NCBI GenBank assembly: GCA_002307235.1
Contig: DBTV01000011.1
Span: 117,098-181,097, forward strand
Source of the DNA: Acidobacteriaceae bacterium UBA1307
GTDB lineage: Bacteria; Acidobacteriota; Terriglobia; Terriglobales; Acidobacteriaceae
Direction of reading: 5' to 3'
DNA length: 64,000 nucleotides
Shown piece after piece: positions 27,510 through 36,543 of the stretch. The translations under genes and the position numbers were made by a program. The stretch's first letter is position 1. Every line of letters starts with the position of its first letter. Under the pieces are notes generated by a model. That model worked only from the letters and a program-made list of their open reading frames with translations, had not been told where the DNA came from and made no database searches.

Positions 27510-29873
27510 ATGCGTAAATTTTTTCTCGGAGCTCTACTGCTTTTTCTCTCACTCGGCGCTCAGGCTGAAGACAACACGCCCAGTACTGTTCCACAGTTTT
27601 CCGCACTCGACCGCATCGTGCAAGAGGCCGTCGATCAGGGCAAGATTCCCGGCGCGGTGGTTCTGGTCGGCCATCACGGCAAGGTCGTTTATCGCAAGGC
27701 CTTCGGCTGGCGTTCGCTCGAACCCACACGCGAGCCGATGACCGTCGATACCATTTTCGATCTCGCCTCGCTCACCAAATGCGTCGCGACAGCAACCTCC
27801 GTCACGCAACTCCTCGAGCAGGGCCGCATCAAGCTCAACGATCCGGTGGCAGCCTACTTGCCGGAGTTCGCGCAGAATGGCAAGGCGCAGATCACCGTAC
27901 GCCAACTGCTGACGCACTACTCCGGCCTTGCACCCGACCTTTCCCTCAAAGACCCATGGAAGAGCCGCGCGACGGCTTATTCGATGGTGATGGAATCCGC
28001 GCCAGAGATTGCCCCCGGCACGCGCTTTGTCTATAGCGATCTCAATTTCATCACCCTCGGATTCATCGTTGAAAAGCTCACCGGGCAGTCGCTCGACGCC
28101 TATGCGGCCGAGCATATCTATCAACCGCTCGGGATGAAGCAGACGCGCTTTCTGCCATCCGCTGCCTGGAATGAGCGCATAGCGCCGACCGCGCGCGACG
28201 AACATGGCGCCATGCTGCGCGGCACCGTGCATGACCCGACTGCGCGCCGCATGGGTGGCGTCGCCGGCCACGCCGGAGTCTTTTCCACCGCCGACGATCT
28301 CTCACTCTTTGCCGAAGAGCTTCTGCACGGCAACAGGATTCTGAGCCGCGTGGCCATCGAAAAAATGACCACACCGCAACAGCCAGCCTCGGCCAGCGCC
28401 CTGCGTGGTCTTGGCTGGGACATCGATTCGCCCTTCTCGTCGAATCGCGGCGAACTGTTGCCGGTCGGCTCCTATGGGCACACCGGCTTCACCGGAACCT
28501 CGCTGTGGATCGATCCGGTCACCGACAGCTACATCATCCTTCTCACCAATGCCGTGCATCTGCCCCATGGCTCCTGCATCTCTCTGCGCACGCGCGTGGC
28601 TTCCGCCGTTGCCGCCGCGCTTGATCTGACGCCGAGCGAGCAGGAGAAACTCCGCATGGCGCGCATCACCGGCTACAACGAATCGCTGATGGCCGAGCGC
28701 CGCTTTCTGGTGCGCAACGGCAGCGTGAAGACCGGCATCGACGTGCTCGAGGAGCATCAGTTCAGCGATCTGCATCCCAACACGGCACATCCGGTGCGCA
28801 TCGGCCTCATCGCCAATCAAACCGCCATTGACCGCGCAGGCCAGCGCACTGCCGACGTGCTGGCGCACACCCCCGGGCTCAAGCTCACTGCGTTGTTCAG
28901 CCCCGAGCACGGCTTTGCGGGCAAGCTCGACACTACAGGAATCAACAACTCCGTCGACGCGGCCACCGGCGCAACCATCTACAGCGTCTACGGCGACACC
29001 GACGCCAGGCGTCGCCCCACGGCCGAGGCGCTCGCCCAGGTCGATGTGCTCGTCTACGACATTCAGGATGCGGGCGTGCGCTTCTACACCTTCGAGAGCA
29101 CGCTCGGCTACTTTCTCGAAGCCGCGGCCAAAGCGGGCAAAACCCTCGTCGTGCTTGATCGTCCAAATCCCCTCGGTGGCGGCGATGTGCAGGGATTGTT
29201 CGCCGACGCCGGCCGCGAAGCCTTCGTCAACTACGGCCCCGTGCCGGTGCGCCACGGCATGACCGTTGGCGAACTTGCACGCTTCTACAACGCCGAAAAG
29301 CAGATCAACGCCAAGCTCTCGGTCGTGGCCATGGAAGGCTGGCAGCGCGGCGACTGGTTCGATGCGACCGGGCTCGTCTGGAACAATCCCTCGCCCAATC
29401 TCCGCAGCCTCAATGAGGCCACGCTCTATCCCGGCATCGGCCTCATCGAGGATTCCAACCTCTCCGTCGGTCGCGGCACCGATACGCCGTTTGAGCTTGT
29501 CGGCGCGCCCTGGATCGATCCAACCACGCTCGCCACGGCGCTCAATGCGCGCGCAATCGAAGGCGTGCGCTTTGTGCCGGTTCGCTTCACGCCCACCAGC
29601 TCGAATTACGCCAACCAGAGCTGCGGCGGCGTCAACATCATCCTCACCGTGCGCGACGGCGTTGACGCGCCCGAACTTGGCCTCGAAATTGCTGCAACTT
29701 TACTCAAGCTTTATCCGAACGACTATAAAATAAGCAAAATCGATGCCTTGCTCAGAAACAAATCCGTGCTGGACGCTCTGGTCGCGGGCAAAGACCCGCG
29801 CCGCATTGCCATCGAATCGCAGGAGTCGCTCGACGCATTCAAGAAGACGCGCACGCCCTACCTGCTCTACTAA
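27510..29873 (+). CDS. AmiE-like serine hydrolase fused to NamZ exo-N-acetylmuramidase (DUF1343)
   Basis: A 787-residue exported two-domain enzyme. Signal peptide MRKFFLGALLLFLSLGAQA. Domain 1 (about 25-385) is a beta-lactamase/PBP-type serine hydrolase with SLTK (nucleophile Ser), YSD in FVYSDLNFI, and HTG in GHTGFTGTS. Domain 2 (about 400-787) is DUF1343/NamZ, with IGLIANQTA, FSPEHGFAG and VYDIQDAGVRFYTFES. In Bacillus subtilis the equivalent proteins are separate: AmiE removes peptides from MurNAc and NamZ releases terminal MurNAc, in the cluster murQ-murR-murP-amiE-nagZ-namZ. Here they are one polypeptide between murQ and nagZ. Substrate assignment is by analogy; a plain D-Ala-D-Ala peptidase or esterase function for domain 1 is possible. 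Confidence 0.9.
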   Translation: MRKFFLGALLLFLSLGAQAEDNTPSTVPQFSALDRIVQEAVDQGKIPGAVVLVGHHGKVVYRKAFGWRSLEPTREPMTVDTIFDLASLTKCVATATSVTQLLEQGRIKLNDPVAAYLPEFAQNGKAQITVRQLLTHYSGLAPDLSLKDPWKSRATAYSMVMESAPEIAPGTRFVYSDLNFITLGFIVEKLTGQSLDAYAAEHIYQPLGMKQTRFLPSAAWNERIAPTARDEHGAMLRGTVHDPTARRMGGVAGHAGVFSTADDLSLFAEELLHGNRILSRVAIEKMTTPQQPASASALRGLGWDIDSPFSSNRGELLPVGSYGHTGFTGTSLWIDPVTDSYIILLTNAVHLPHGSCISLRTRVASAVAAALDLTPSEQEKLRMARITGYNESLMAERRFLVRNGSVKTGIDVLEEHQFSDLHPNTAHPVRIGLIANQTAIDRAGQRTADVLAHTPGLKLTALFSPEHGFAGKLDTTGINNSVDAATGATIYSVYGDTDARRRPTAEALAQVDVLVYDIQDAGVRFYTFESTLGYFLEAAAKAGKTLVVLDRPNPLGGGDVQGLFADAGREAFVNYGPVPVRHGMTVGELARFYNAEKQINAKLSVVAMEGWQRGDWFDATGLVWNNPSPNLRSLNEATLYPGIGLIEDSNLSVGRGTDTPFELVGAPWIDPTTLATALNARAIEGVRFVPVRFTPTSSNYANQSCGGVNIILTVRDGVDAPELGLEIAATLLKLYPNDYKISKIDALLRNKSVLDALVAGKDPRRIAIESQESLDAFKKTRTPYLLY

Positions 29874-29934
29874 CCGACAGCTCCGCGCGGCGCTGTCGAG
29901 GCTCCGCGCGGACTCACAGACAAGGAATCGATCC

Positions 29935-31782
29935 GTGAAGCGCCTTTCCTCCATTGCACTTCTTTTCTTGGTCACTCTCGTTTTTGCGGAGCAGCCCTCG
30001 CTTGCCGCGCCCACTTCCATTCAACTCGACGCGCAGGGCGAACGCTGGGCGCGCGAAACTCTGGCCAGGCTCTCTACCGAAGAGAAGGTCGGCCAGATGA
30101 TCATGGTCTGGGCCAAGGTGCGCTTTCTCAATGCGCACAGCAGCGAATATCAAAAGCTGCGCGAGGCGATGAGCCTCTACCACGTCGGCGGCTTCGGCGT
30201 CACCGTGCCGGTCGAAGGCGGCCAGCTTGTCATGAGCGAACCGCTTGAGGCCGCGCAGCTCACCAACAGCCTGCAACGCGACTCAAAGTACCCGCTGCTC
30301 TTCGCCGCCGACTTCGAACGCGGCCTTTCGATGCGTCTCATCGGAGCCACGCCATTCCCCGCCGCCATGGCCTTCGGCGCCGTCGGCGATCCCGCGCTGG
30401 CCCGCGCGTTCGGCCGCATCACCGCGCTCGAAGCGCGTGCCATCGGCGTTCACTGGAACTGGTTCCCGGATACCGACGTCAACTCGAACCCCACCAATCC
30501 CATCATCGGCACGCGCTCGTTCAGCGAAGATCCCGCCGTGGTCGGCTCCATGGCCGCCGCCTACATTGCTGGCGCGCACGAGGCCGGAATGCTGACGACC
30601 GCAAAACATTTCCCTGGCCACGGCGACACCGATACCGACTCGCACCTCGCTCTGGCCCGTGTTCATGCGCCTCTCGACCGGTTGAACTCACTTGAGCTGG
30701 CTCCCTTCCGCGCCGCCATCGCCGCCGGTGTGGACTCCGTCATGACCGGCCATCTGCTCGTGCCCGCGCTTGAAACCGACGCGAACAAGCCAGCCAGCAT
30801 CTCCGCAAAAATCACCACCGACCTGCTCGAAACGCAGCTCGGCTTCCATGGTCTCGTCGTCACCGATGCCATCGACATGAACGGCCTCAAGCAGTTCTTT
30901 CACGGCAGCGAAACCGAGATCGCAGGACAAGAGGCCGTGGCCGCCGTCGAAGCAGGCAATGACATGGTCATCATCCCCGGCAGTCTCGAAGGCGCCTACA
31001 CCGGCCTGCTCAAGGCCGTCGAAAGCGGACGCATCTCCACCGAGCGCATGGATCGCAGCGTGCTCAAGATTCTGCGCATGAAGGCCGAAGTCGGCCTCGA
31101 CAAAAATCGTTTCGTCGATCTCAACGCTGTCAACGATACGGTGGGACGGCCAGAGAACATTGCCCTTGCTCACGAAGTCGCCGAGCGCGCCATCACGCTG
31201 GTCGCCGACAAGCCAAAGCTCCTGCCGCTCGCCCCGACCGCACGCACCGTCGCCATCGTTTTCTCTGACCGCACGCGTCAAAGCGAGGCTGGCCGCATCT
31301 TCTCGCTTGAGCTTCGCATGCGTGCGCACGAGGCAACGGTCTACTTTGTCGATGCCACCAATGCCGCCTATCTGCGCAATGAGATTCTCACCGCCGCAGC
31401 CTCGTCCGAGCGCGTCATCGCCATCTCGGAATCGATGCCCGCGCCGCGCGCCGCACAAGAGAAGAGCTCTTCCGCCATCGATTCGCAGTCACTCAAACTG
31501 CTGGCCGATCTGGTTGCCGCTGCTCCTGAAAAAACAGTCGTCGCCACGCTCGGCGATCCCTACACCGGAGGCGCACTTCCCGGCCTCGCCACCTATCTGT
31601 GCAGCTACTCCGACACACCGCTGTCGGCCGCAAGTCTGGTCCGCGCGCTCTACGGCGAAACGCCGATCCACGGTCGCCTGCCGGTCACCATTCCCGAACT
31701 GGCAGTGCGCGGCGTGGGACTCGATCGCGATACCGCGGCGCAAATCACAGCGATTTCCACGCAGCAAGAAACAGGAAAATAA
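29935..31782 (+). CDS. nagZ: Secreted beta-N-acetylglucosaminidase NagZ, GH3
   Basis: A 615-residue family 3 glycoside hydrolase that releases GlcNAc from GlcNAc-MurNAc muropeptides. The NagZ-type loop KHFPGHGDTDTDSH (224-237) carries the His general acid/base, and the nucleophile is Asp311 in VVTDAIDMNG. An extra C-terminal domain (about 410-615, with TLGDPYTGGALPGLATYL) makes it the long, two-domain form as in Bacillus NagZ (YbbD). The GTG at 29935 is preceded by AAGGA 8 bases upstream and begins a signal peptide (VKRLSSIALLFLVTLVFA), so it acts outside the cytoplasm. It lies 61 bases after the AmiE-NamZ fusion and 6 bases before the NlpC/P60 gene. Confidence 0.94.
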   Translation: MKRLSSIALLFLVTLVFAEQPSLAAPTSIQLDAQGERWARETLARLSTEEKVGQMIMVWAKVRFLNAHSSEYQKLREAMSLYHVGGFGVTVPVEGGQLVMSEPLEAAQLTNSLQRDSKYPLLFAADFERGLSMRLIGATPFPAAMAFGAVGDPALARAFGRITALEARAIGVHWNWFPDTDVNSNPTNPIIGTRSFSEDPAVVGSMAAAYIAGAHEAGMLTTAKHFPGHGDTDTDSHLALARVHAPLDRLNSLELAPFRAAIAAGVDSVMTGHLLVPALETDANKPASISAKITTDLLETQLGFHGLVVTDAIDMNGLKQFFHGSETEIAGQEAVAAVEAGNDMVIIPGSLEGAYTGLLKAVESGRISTERMDRSVLKILRMKAEVGLDKNRFVDLNAVNDTVGRPENIALAHEVAERAITLVADKPKLLPLAPTARTVAIVFSDRTRQSEAGRIFSLELRMRAHEATVYFVDATNAAYLRNEILTAAASSERVIAISESMPAPRAAQEKSSSAIDSQSLKLLADLVAAAPEKTVVATLGDPYTGGALPGLATYLCSYSDTPLSAASLVRALYGETPIHGRLPVTIPELAVRGVGLDRDTAAQITAISTQQETGK

Positions 31783-31788
31783 GAGACC

Positions 31789-32769
31789 ATGAATACCGTA
31801 GCCTCCACAACACGCCCCCACTCCGGAAGGAGGACCATCGTGCCTGCTGTCGACAATCTCGCCACCATCGCCTTGCCAGCGCTGCGCGGAGTCTTTGCCC
31901 CCATTGCATTGCTGACCGTTATCGTGCTGCTCACCTTTGTCGCCATCGGTCAGGCGCAGCGCACGGCACCACACGCCGACGCCGTTGCCGCGCAACCGGT
32001 CGTCAACATCTTCGCCAATCCCTCGGCCGACAGCGACGTGACCTCGCAGGTTCTCTACGGCTCGGGCGTCGTCATTCTCGAAAAAAAGGAAGGCTGGACA
32101 AAGATCCGCACCGCCGACGAGTACACGGGCTGGGTTGCCTCGAGCGATCTGCGTCCCGGCGTTTATCCCGCGACGGATCGCCTGATGCGCGTCTCCACCA
32201 TTGGTCTCAACGTCTATCGCGAACCGGATGTGACCAAGCACGCGCCGATGCTTCATCTGCCATGGGAGTCGATTCTTGAGGCCATTCCCGATGCGCTTGG
32301 AACCAGTGAACGCTGGCTGGCCGTGCGTCTGGTCGACGGCCGTACCGGCTGGGTGCAACGTGGCGACGTAACCACCACGCCGTCCGCACCGCTCTCTATC
32401 GACGAAACCATTGCGCTCGGCAAGCGATTCCTCGGCATCACCTACACCTGGGGCGGCGTCAGCAGCTTTGGCTTCGACTGCTCGGGCTTTGTGCAGATGC
32501 TCGCACGCCAGCGCGGCTATGAGATTCCGCGCGATGCCGACGCGCAGGCCGCCTGGTCCGGCGTCTCGGCCGTCGACCGCAAGGCTCTGTTGCCCGGCGA
32601 CCTGCTCTACTTCGGATCGAGCCCAGCCCACATCACCCACACCGGCATGTACATCGGGAACGGCGAGTTTATCCACGATACGGTGCACGATCACCCCGGC
32701 GTGCAGATCAGCCGCCTCGACGACCAACCGTGGACGCATCTGCTCGTCGCCTCGCGGAGGATCAAATAA
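31789..32769 (+). CDS. SH3b-NlpC/P60 cell-wall peptidase (YkfC-like)
   Basis: A 326-residue cysteine peptidase predicted to cut the gamma-D-Glu-diamino acid bond in stem peptides. An N-terminal hydrophobic anchor or signal (IALLTVIVLLTFVAIG, about 41-56) is followed by two bacterial SH3 domains (about 70-205) and an NlpC/P60 domain. The catalytic Cys is in FDCSGF (Cys231), and His residues in HITHTGMYIGNG and GEFIH (about 282-297) supply the base and third residue. The order SH3b-SH3b-NlpC matches YkfC-type enzymes, which require a free N-terminal L-Ala. The gene ends directly before the epimerase that would act on its L-Ala-D-Glu product, supporting a shared pathway. Confidence 0.92.
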   Translation: MNTVASTTRPHSGRRTIVPAVDNLATIALPALRGVFAPIALLTVIVLLTFVAIGQAQRTAPHADAVAAQPVVNIFANPSADSDVTSQVLYGSGVVILEKKEGWTKIRTADEYTGWVASSDLRPGVYPATDRLMRVSTIGLNVYREPDVTKHAPMLHLPWESILEAIPDALGTSERWLAVRLVDGRTGWVQRGDVTTTPSAPLSIDETIALGKRFLGITYTWGGVSSFGFDCSGFVQMLARQRGYEIPRDADAQAAWSGVSAVDRKALLPGDLLYFGSSPAHITHTGMYIGNGEFIHDTVHDHPGVQISRLDDQPWTHLLVASRRIK

Positions 32770-33903
32770 ATGATGCAGACTCCACTCTCTCGTCGCGCCA
32801 CTTTCAAACTGGCCGGAGCCGCGGCCCTGCTGCCCGCCCTCGGCTCAATGGAGACCTTCGCCATGCCGAATGAATCTTCCGCCAAACTCAACTGCTCCGT
32901 CCAGCGGCTCAATCTGCGCCACACCTGGACCACCACCATGTCCTCGAGCGCCTATCGTGAGACGGTCGTGGTCGGCTACGCGCGTGACGGCATCACCGGC
33001 CACGGCGAGGGCGCGCCCATCGTTCGCTACAAGGAGTTCCCTGCCGAGGCCGCCAAGGCCATTGAGGCCATCACCTCCCAGATCACCTCGGCCGATCCCT
33101 ATACCTATCGCAGATCCCTGGCGAAGATTCGCGCCGCGCTCGGCGATCACCAACGCGCCGCCATGGCCGCCGTCGATATCGCGTTCTTCGACTGGCTCGG
33201 CCAAAAATATGGTCTGCCGCTCTACAAGCTCTTCGGTGTCGATCCGGCAGGCGCGCCGCTGACCGATATTTCCATCGGCATCGATACCCCCGAGATCACC
33301 CGCCAGAAGACGCGCGAGGCCGCCGACTTCCCCGTGCTCAAGATCAAGGTGGGCCTCAAGACCGACGAGGCCACCATCGAGGCTGTCCGCAGCGTCACCA
33401 ACAAGCCTCTGCGCGTCGATGCCAACGAGGGCTGGACCGACCCCGAAGAGGCCATCCGCAAGATCAACTGGCTTGAGACCCAGGGCGTCGAATATGTTGA
33501 GCAGCCCATGCCCGCGCACATGTTCGAAGAGACCCGCTACGTGCGCAGCAAGGTGCATCTGCCCATCATCGCCGACGAGGCCTGTACCAGCGCCGCCATG
33601 ATTCCCAAGCTCGCCGAGGCCTATGATGGCATCAACATCAAGCTCGACAAATCCGGTGGCCTGCTCGAAGCTCTGCGCTGGGTTGAAGTGGCTCGCGCCT
33701 CTCAACTGAAGGTCATGATCGGCTGCATGATCTCCAGTTCCTGCTCCATCACCGCCGCCGCGCACATCGCCCCACTGGTCGATCACGTCGATCTGGACGC
33801 CAATCTTCTGATCTCGAATGACCCATTGCGCGGGGTGCGCGTCGAAAAGGGCAAGCTGATTCTGCCCACGGGTCCGGGCCTTGGCCTGACGCCCGCGGAA
33901 TAG
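32770..33903 (+). CDS. L-Ala-D/L-Glu epimerase-like enolase-superfamily enzyme with Tat-like signal
   Basis: A 377-residue member of the muconate-lactonising subgroup of the enolase superfamily. Catalytic Lys pair in LKIKVG (Lys191, Lys193), metal ligands in RVDANEGW (Asp217), EYVEQP and ADEA, and the second-side Lys in IKLDKSGG. This layout fits dipeptide epimerases (YcjG/YkfB), which convert L-Ala-D-Glu to L-Ala-L-Glu. It begins immediately after the NlpC/P60 stop (TAA then ATG ATG). Oddly, the N-terminus LSRRATFKLAGAAALLPALG looks like a twin-arginine signal, whereas known AE epimerases are cytoplasmic. Substrate assignment rests on context. Confidence 0.9.
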   Translation: MMQTPLSRRATFKLAGAAALLPALGSMETFAMPNESSAKLNCSVQRLNLRHTWTTTMSSSAYRETVVVGYARDGITGHGEGAPIVRYKEFPAEAAKAIEAITSQITSADPYTYRRSLAKIRAALGDHQRAAMAAVDIAFFDWLGQKYGLPLYKLFGVDPAGAPLTDISIGIDTPEITRQKTREAADFPVLKIKVGLKTDEATIEAVRSVTNKPLRVDANEGWTDPEEAIRKINWLETQGVEYVEQPMPAHMFEETRYVRSKVHLPIIADEACTSAAMIPKLAEAYDGINIKLDKSGGLLEALRWVEVARASQLKVMIGCMISSSCSITAAAHIAPLVDHVDLDANLLISNDPLRGVRVEKGKLILPTGPGLGLTPAE

Positions 33904-33959
33904 GCAGCCGCTCTGCTCACACTTTGCACGGCACAACTTTTATATAGAGGTTGCACGCG

Positions 33960-34769
33960 ATGAAGATACCCTATTCCCGCAACAGTTCTGGCGCCGCCGC
34001 ACGTCCCTCGCCCCTTGACCGCCGCAGCGGCATTCCGCTCTACCATCAGATTCAGCAACGCCTGCTGGCGCGGATTCAGTCGGGCGAATTCAAGGCCGGC
34101 GACCCGTTGCCTTCCATTGAGCGCATCGCCGAACAGATGGGCGTCAGCCAGATGACCGTCCGGCAGGCCGTGCGCGCGCTGGTGGACCTCGGCGTTATCT
34201 ACAGCCGCCAGGGCAAGGGCACCTTCATCTCCGCCATCAAGCTCGAGCGCGACTTCCGCCACGTTCTTTCCTTCACAGAAGAGACCGAAGCACGCGGCGC
34301 GCATGCCACATCGACCGTGCTCTCTTTTATGAAGCAAGCACCCGGCGCGCAGACCAGGGAGTTGCTGCATCTGGCCAACGGCGATGAGGTCTTCTGCCTG
34401 CACCGCGTCCGTTACGGAGACTCGGTTCCCATGGGCATCGAATGCAGCAGCCTGCCCGTTTCGCTCTGCCCCGCGCTCATGGACACCTTTGACCCCACCA
34501 CCTCGCTCTATCAGGAGCTGGCCGAGCGCTACGGCATTCAGATGATGGTCACCGACGAGGTCATCGAAGTTGGCCGCGCCTCGGCCGAGGAGGCGCGCCT
34601 GCTTCACATCGAGCCCAAGAGCCCTGTCTTCCTCTTCACCCGCACCTCGTATCTTGAGAGCGGACTGCCCGTCGAGCACGTCGCCTCGGTCTACCCCGGC
34701 GAGCGATACAAAATCGTCAATCGCCTGACGCGCACCAAGCCGACCACGATGACCATCACGGCAAAGTAG
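33960..34769 (+). CDS. GntR/HutC-family regulator with UTRA domain
   Basis: A 269-residue regulator. The winged-helix domain (about 20-95) contains PLYHQIQQRLLARIQSGEF, GDPLPSIERIAEQMGVS and the recognition helix MTVRQAVRALVDLGV. A UTRA effector domain follows (RVRYGDSVPMGIECSSLP ... VFLFTRTSYLESGLPVEH). HutC-type UTRA regulators such as NagR/YvoA respond to amino-sugar phosphates, which would fit control of this salvage operon (inference). The ATG at 33960 lies 9 bases after GAGG, better than the TTG at 33951. A 7-bp direct repeat TTGCACG occurs at 33924-33930 and 33951-33957 and might be part of an operator. It is 56 bases after the epimerase gene. Confidence 0.9.
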   Translation: MKIPYSRNSSGAAARPSPLDRRSGIPLYHQIQQRLLARIQSGEFKAGDPLPSIERIAEQMGVSQMTVRQAVRALVDLGVIYSRQGKGTFISAIKLERDFRHVLSFTEETEARGAHATSTVLSFMKQAPGAQTRELLHLANGDEVFCLHRVRYGDSVPMGIECSSLPVSLCPALMDTFDPTTSLYQELAERYGIQMMVTDEVIEVGRASAEEARLLHIEPKSPVFLFTRTSYLESGLPVEHVASVYPGERYKIVNRLTRTKPTTMTITAK

Positions 34770-34794
34770 TGCTCTAACGAACGGGCCCACCCAC

Positions 34795-34895
34795 CCCGGG
34801 TCATTCTGAGCGAACAGGGCCCCAGGCGTTTTCTTGAGCCTGGGGGTGGTGAGTCGAAGGGGATCTGCGCTGGCTTTTTTCTTCCACAAGCCAGC
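34795..34895. repeat. Hairpin-rich intergenic element, possible interspersed repeat
   Basis: In the gap between the convergent GntR and adenosine-deaminase genes there are two hairpins: an 8-bp stem 34820-34827 with 34838-34845, and an 8-bp stem 34869-34876 with 34888-34895. They flank the string GGTCATTCTGAGCG, which I recall as a recurrent extragenic sequence in acidobacterial genomes (recollection, not checked). Either a terminator for both genes or a dispersed palindromic repeat. Confidence 0.45.
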
Positions 34896-34929
34896 CCGGA
34901 TCAGTTTGGCTCCATTGCCGGGCAAAAGC

Positions 34930-36486
34930 CTAGAATCGCCATCCCTGCACATCGTGCTCAAACTGCGCAAGCTGCTTTTCATACCGCCACTGCTCGGTTG
35001 CCTTCGGACTGGCCGTCAGAAACTGCTGGCAGCTCTTCGACGGCGCATCCGCGCCAAGTTTGTCGCTCACGCAGGCATCCACCACTGTGCCAATCTGCAG
35101 ATTCTTCCACAGGCTTGCGCCCGGCAAAAAGGTCACCTGCATGCCGGTGCGCGCCACATACTTCAGATCCTCGTAGCCAAGTTTGTGCTCATAGGCCGCA
35201 CGCACATATTCGTTGGTCAGGTCCACGCGCGCCATGCCCGTGTTATCGGTGGCAATCGTCACCGGCACACCCGCCGCGCGATATAGATTCAGCGGATGAT
35301 ACGAGCCAGATGCACCGAAGCGGTCATTGCTCGTCAGGTTGATCTCGACCGCAATGTTCTGCTGCGCCATGCGCGCCAGCGTCTGCACCACATCGGTCTC
35401 GAAGGCAATCGAGGTGCCGTGGCCAATGCGTTCTGCCCCACCAATCTCAATCGCCTTTTGCACGTGATCGACCAGCGCCGAGGCCTGCGCCTTGCCCATG
35501 GTCTGCTCCCCGGCATGCAGCGAGCGATGCACGTGCGGAAACTTCGCGCCGATAAAGCGGATAATCTCCATGTTCAGGTCGTAGTCGGCCACCGCGCTTT
35601 CCTTGTTCTCGGGACCAACCAGATTGAAGCCGACATAATTCGGATCGCTGTCGGCCAGCATGAACGACATCATGATCGCCTGAAAGACCTGATCCTGTGG
35701 GTCGCCGCGACGCGTATAGCTCAAAAAGCGCACGGTCACATCGCAGGCCCGCTCGGCCTTTGCCGTGCCGCAACCAAGCGTCCGGTCCGCCGACGCCTTT
35801 GCCGCTTCAAAGTCCTTCACCGCCTGTGCAACAATCGGTTTCAACGTGGGCAGCGCGCGGTCAAAGGCTCCTTGCAGATCCTTGGGATTCCACTGCGCGT
35901 CATGCACCGCATCGGCTGTCTTGTCCAAAATATCCGGCTGATAGATGAACTCGGTATACGTCTCGTGCTCGCTGGCCGCAAGCCGCCGCGACAGCACCAT
36001 GCTCTCGGCAGGCACCACCACCGAGATCGCGTAGATGGCCGGGAAACCTCCGCCGCCGGTCGTGCCACCCGGCACATCGTAGCCGAGTCCACGGCGGAAG
36101 GTGCGCCGCGAAATCAGATTCATGAACTGCTCATAGCGGCCCGGCGCGCGCATGCCCATGCCCTTCAGTTCGTCTTCGGGATTGCGGCACGGAGGCGCGG
36201 CAATTTTTGCCGTGGCAAAGTCTGCGCAGTAGCCATGCTCGGCGGCCATACGCACATAGTCTTCCGTATAGACGCTGCCATCCAGATGATTATGCAGATT
36301 CGCGCCCTTCGGCATCGCCTGCAAAAACACGCGCAGCCGCGACTGATCGCCCGCGACGCGATGGAAAATCGCCTCGGCTGCTCTGGCATCGGACTGCTGC
36401 GCAAAACCCGCGCCGCTCATGGCCACCAGCACCGCCGCGCTCATCCATGCAAAAGCTCTCTTCATCAACCCGTTACACATGTTCAT
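34930..36486 (-). CDS. Secreted adenosine/AMP deaminase-family protein
   Basis: A protein of about 518 residues in the metal-dependent ADA family. A signal peptide (MKRAFAWMSAAVLVAMSGAGFAQQ) precedes zinc-site motifs NLHNHLDGS (HxH), RSLHAGEQ, RIGHGTSIAF and VTIATDNTGM. It is longer than cytoplasmic ADA (about 340) because of an N-terminal and middle insertion, and resembles secreted ADA/ADGF-like proteins. Two Cys pairs could form disulfides, consistent with export. Note TDN in place of the usual TDD in the last metal motif. The start at 36486 has GGGAG nearby; one at 36465 is also possible. It lies convergent to the salvage operon and is not obviously part of it. Confidence 0.86.
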   Translation of the reverse strand: MNMCNGLMKRAFAWMSAAVLVAMSGAGFAQQSDARAAEAIFHRVAGDQSRLRVFLQAMPKGANLHNHLDGSVYTEDYVRMAAEHGYCADFATAKIAAPPCRNPEDELKGMGMRAPGRYEQFMNLISRRTFRRGLGYDVPGGTTGGGGFPAIYAISVVVPAESMVLSRRLAASEHETYTEFIYQPDILDKTADAVHDAQWNPKDLQGAFDRALPTLKPIVAQAVKDFEAAKASADRTLGCGTAKAERACDVTVRFLSYTRRGDPQDQVFQAIMMSFMLADSDPNYVGFNLVGPENKESAVADYDLNMEIIRFIGAKFPHVHRSLHAGEQTMGKAQASALVDHVQKAIEIGGAERIGHGTSIAFETDVVQTLARMAQQNIAVEINLTSNDRFGASGSYHPLNLYRAAGVPVTIATDNTGMARVDLTNEYVRAAYEHKLGYEDLKYVARTGMQVTFLPGASLWKNLQIGTVVDACVSDKLGADAPSKSCQQFLTASPKATEQWRYEKQLAQFEHDVQGWRF

Positions 36487-36543
36487 TCGCTCCCGCTCTC
36501 CCTGATGCCGCGCAGTTCGCAGCCTCTCATTCAACAAGAAAGA

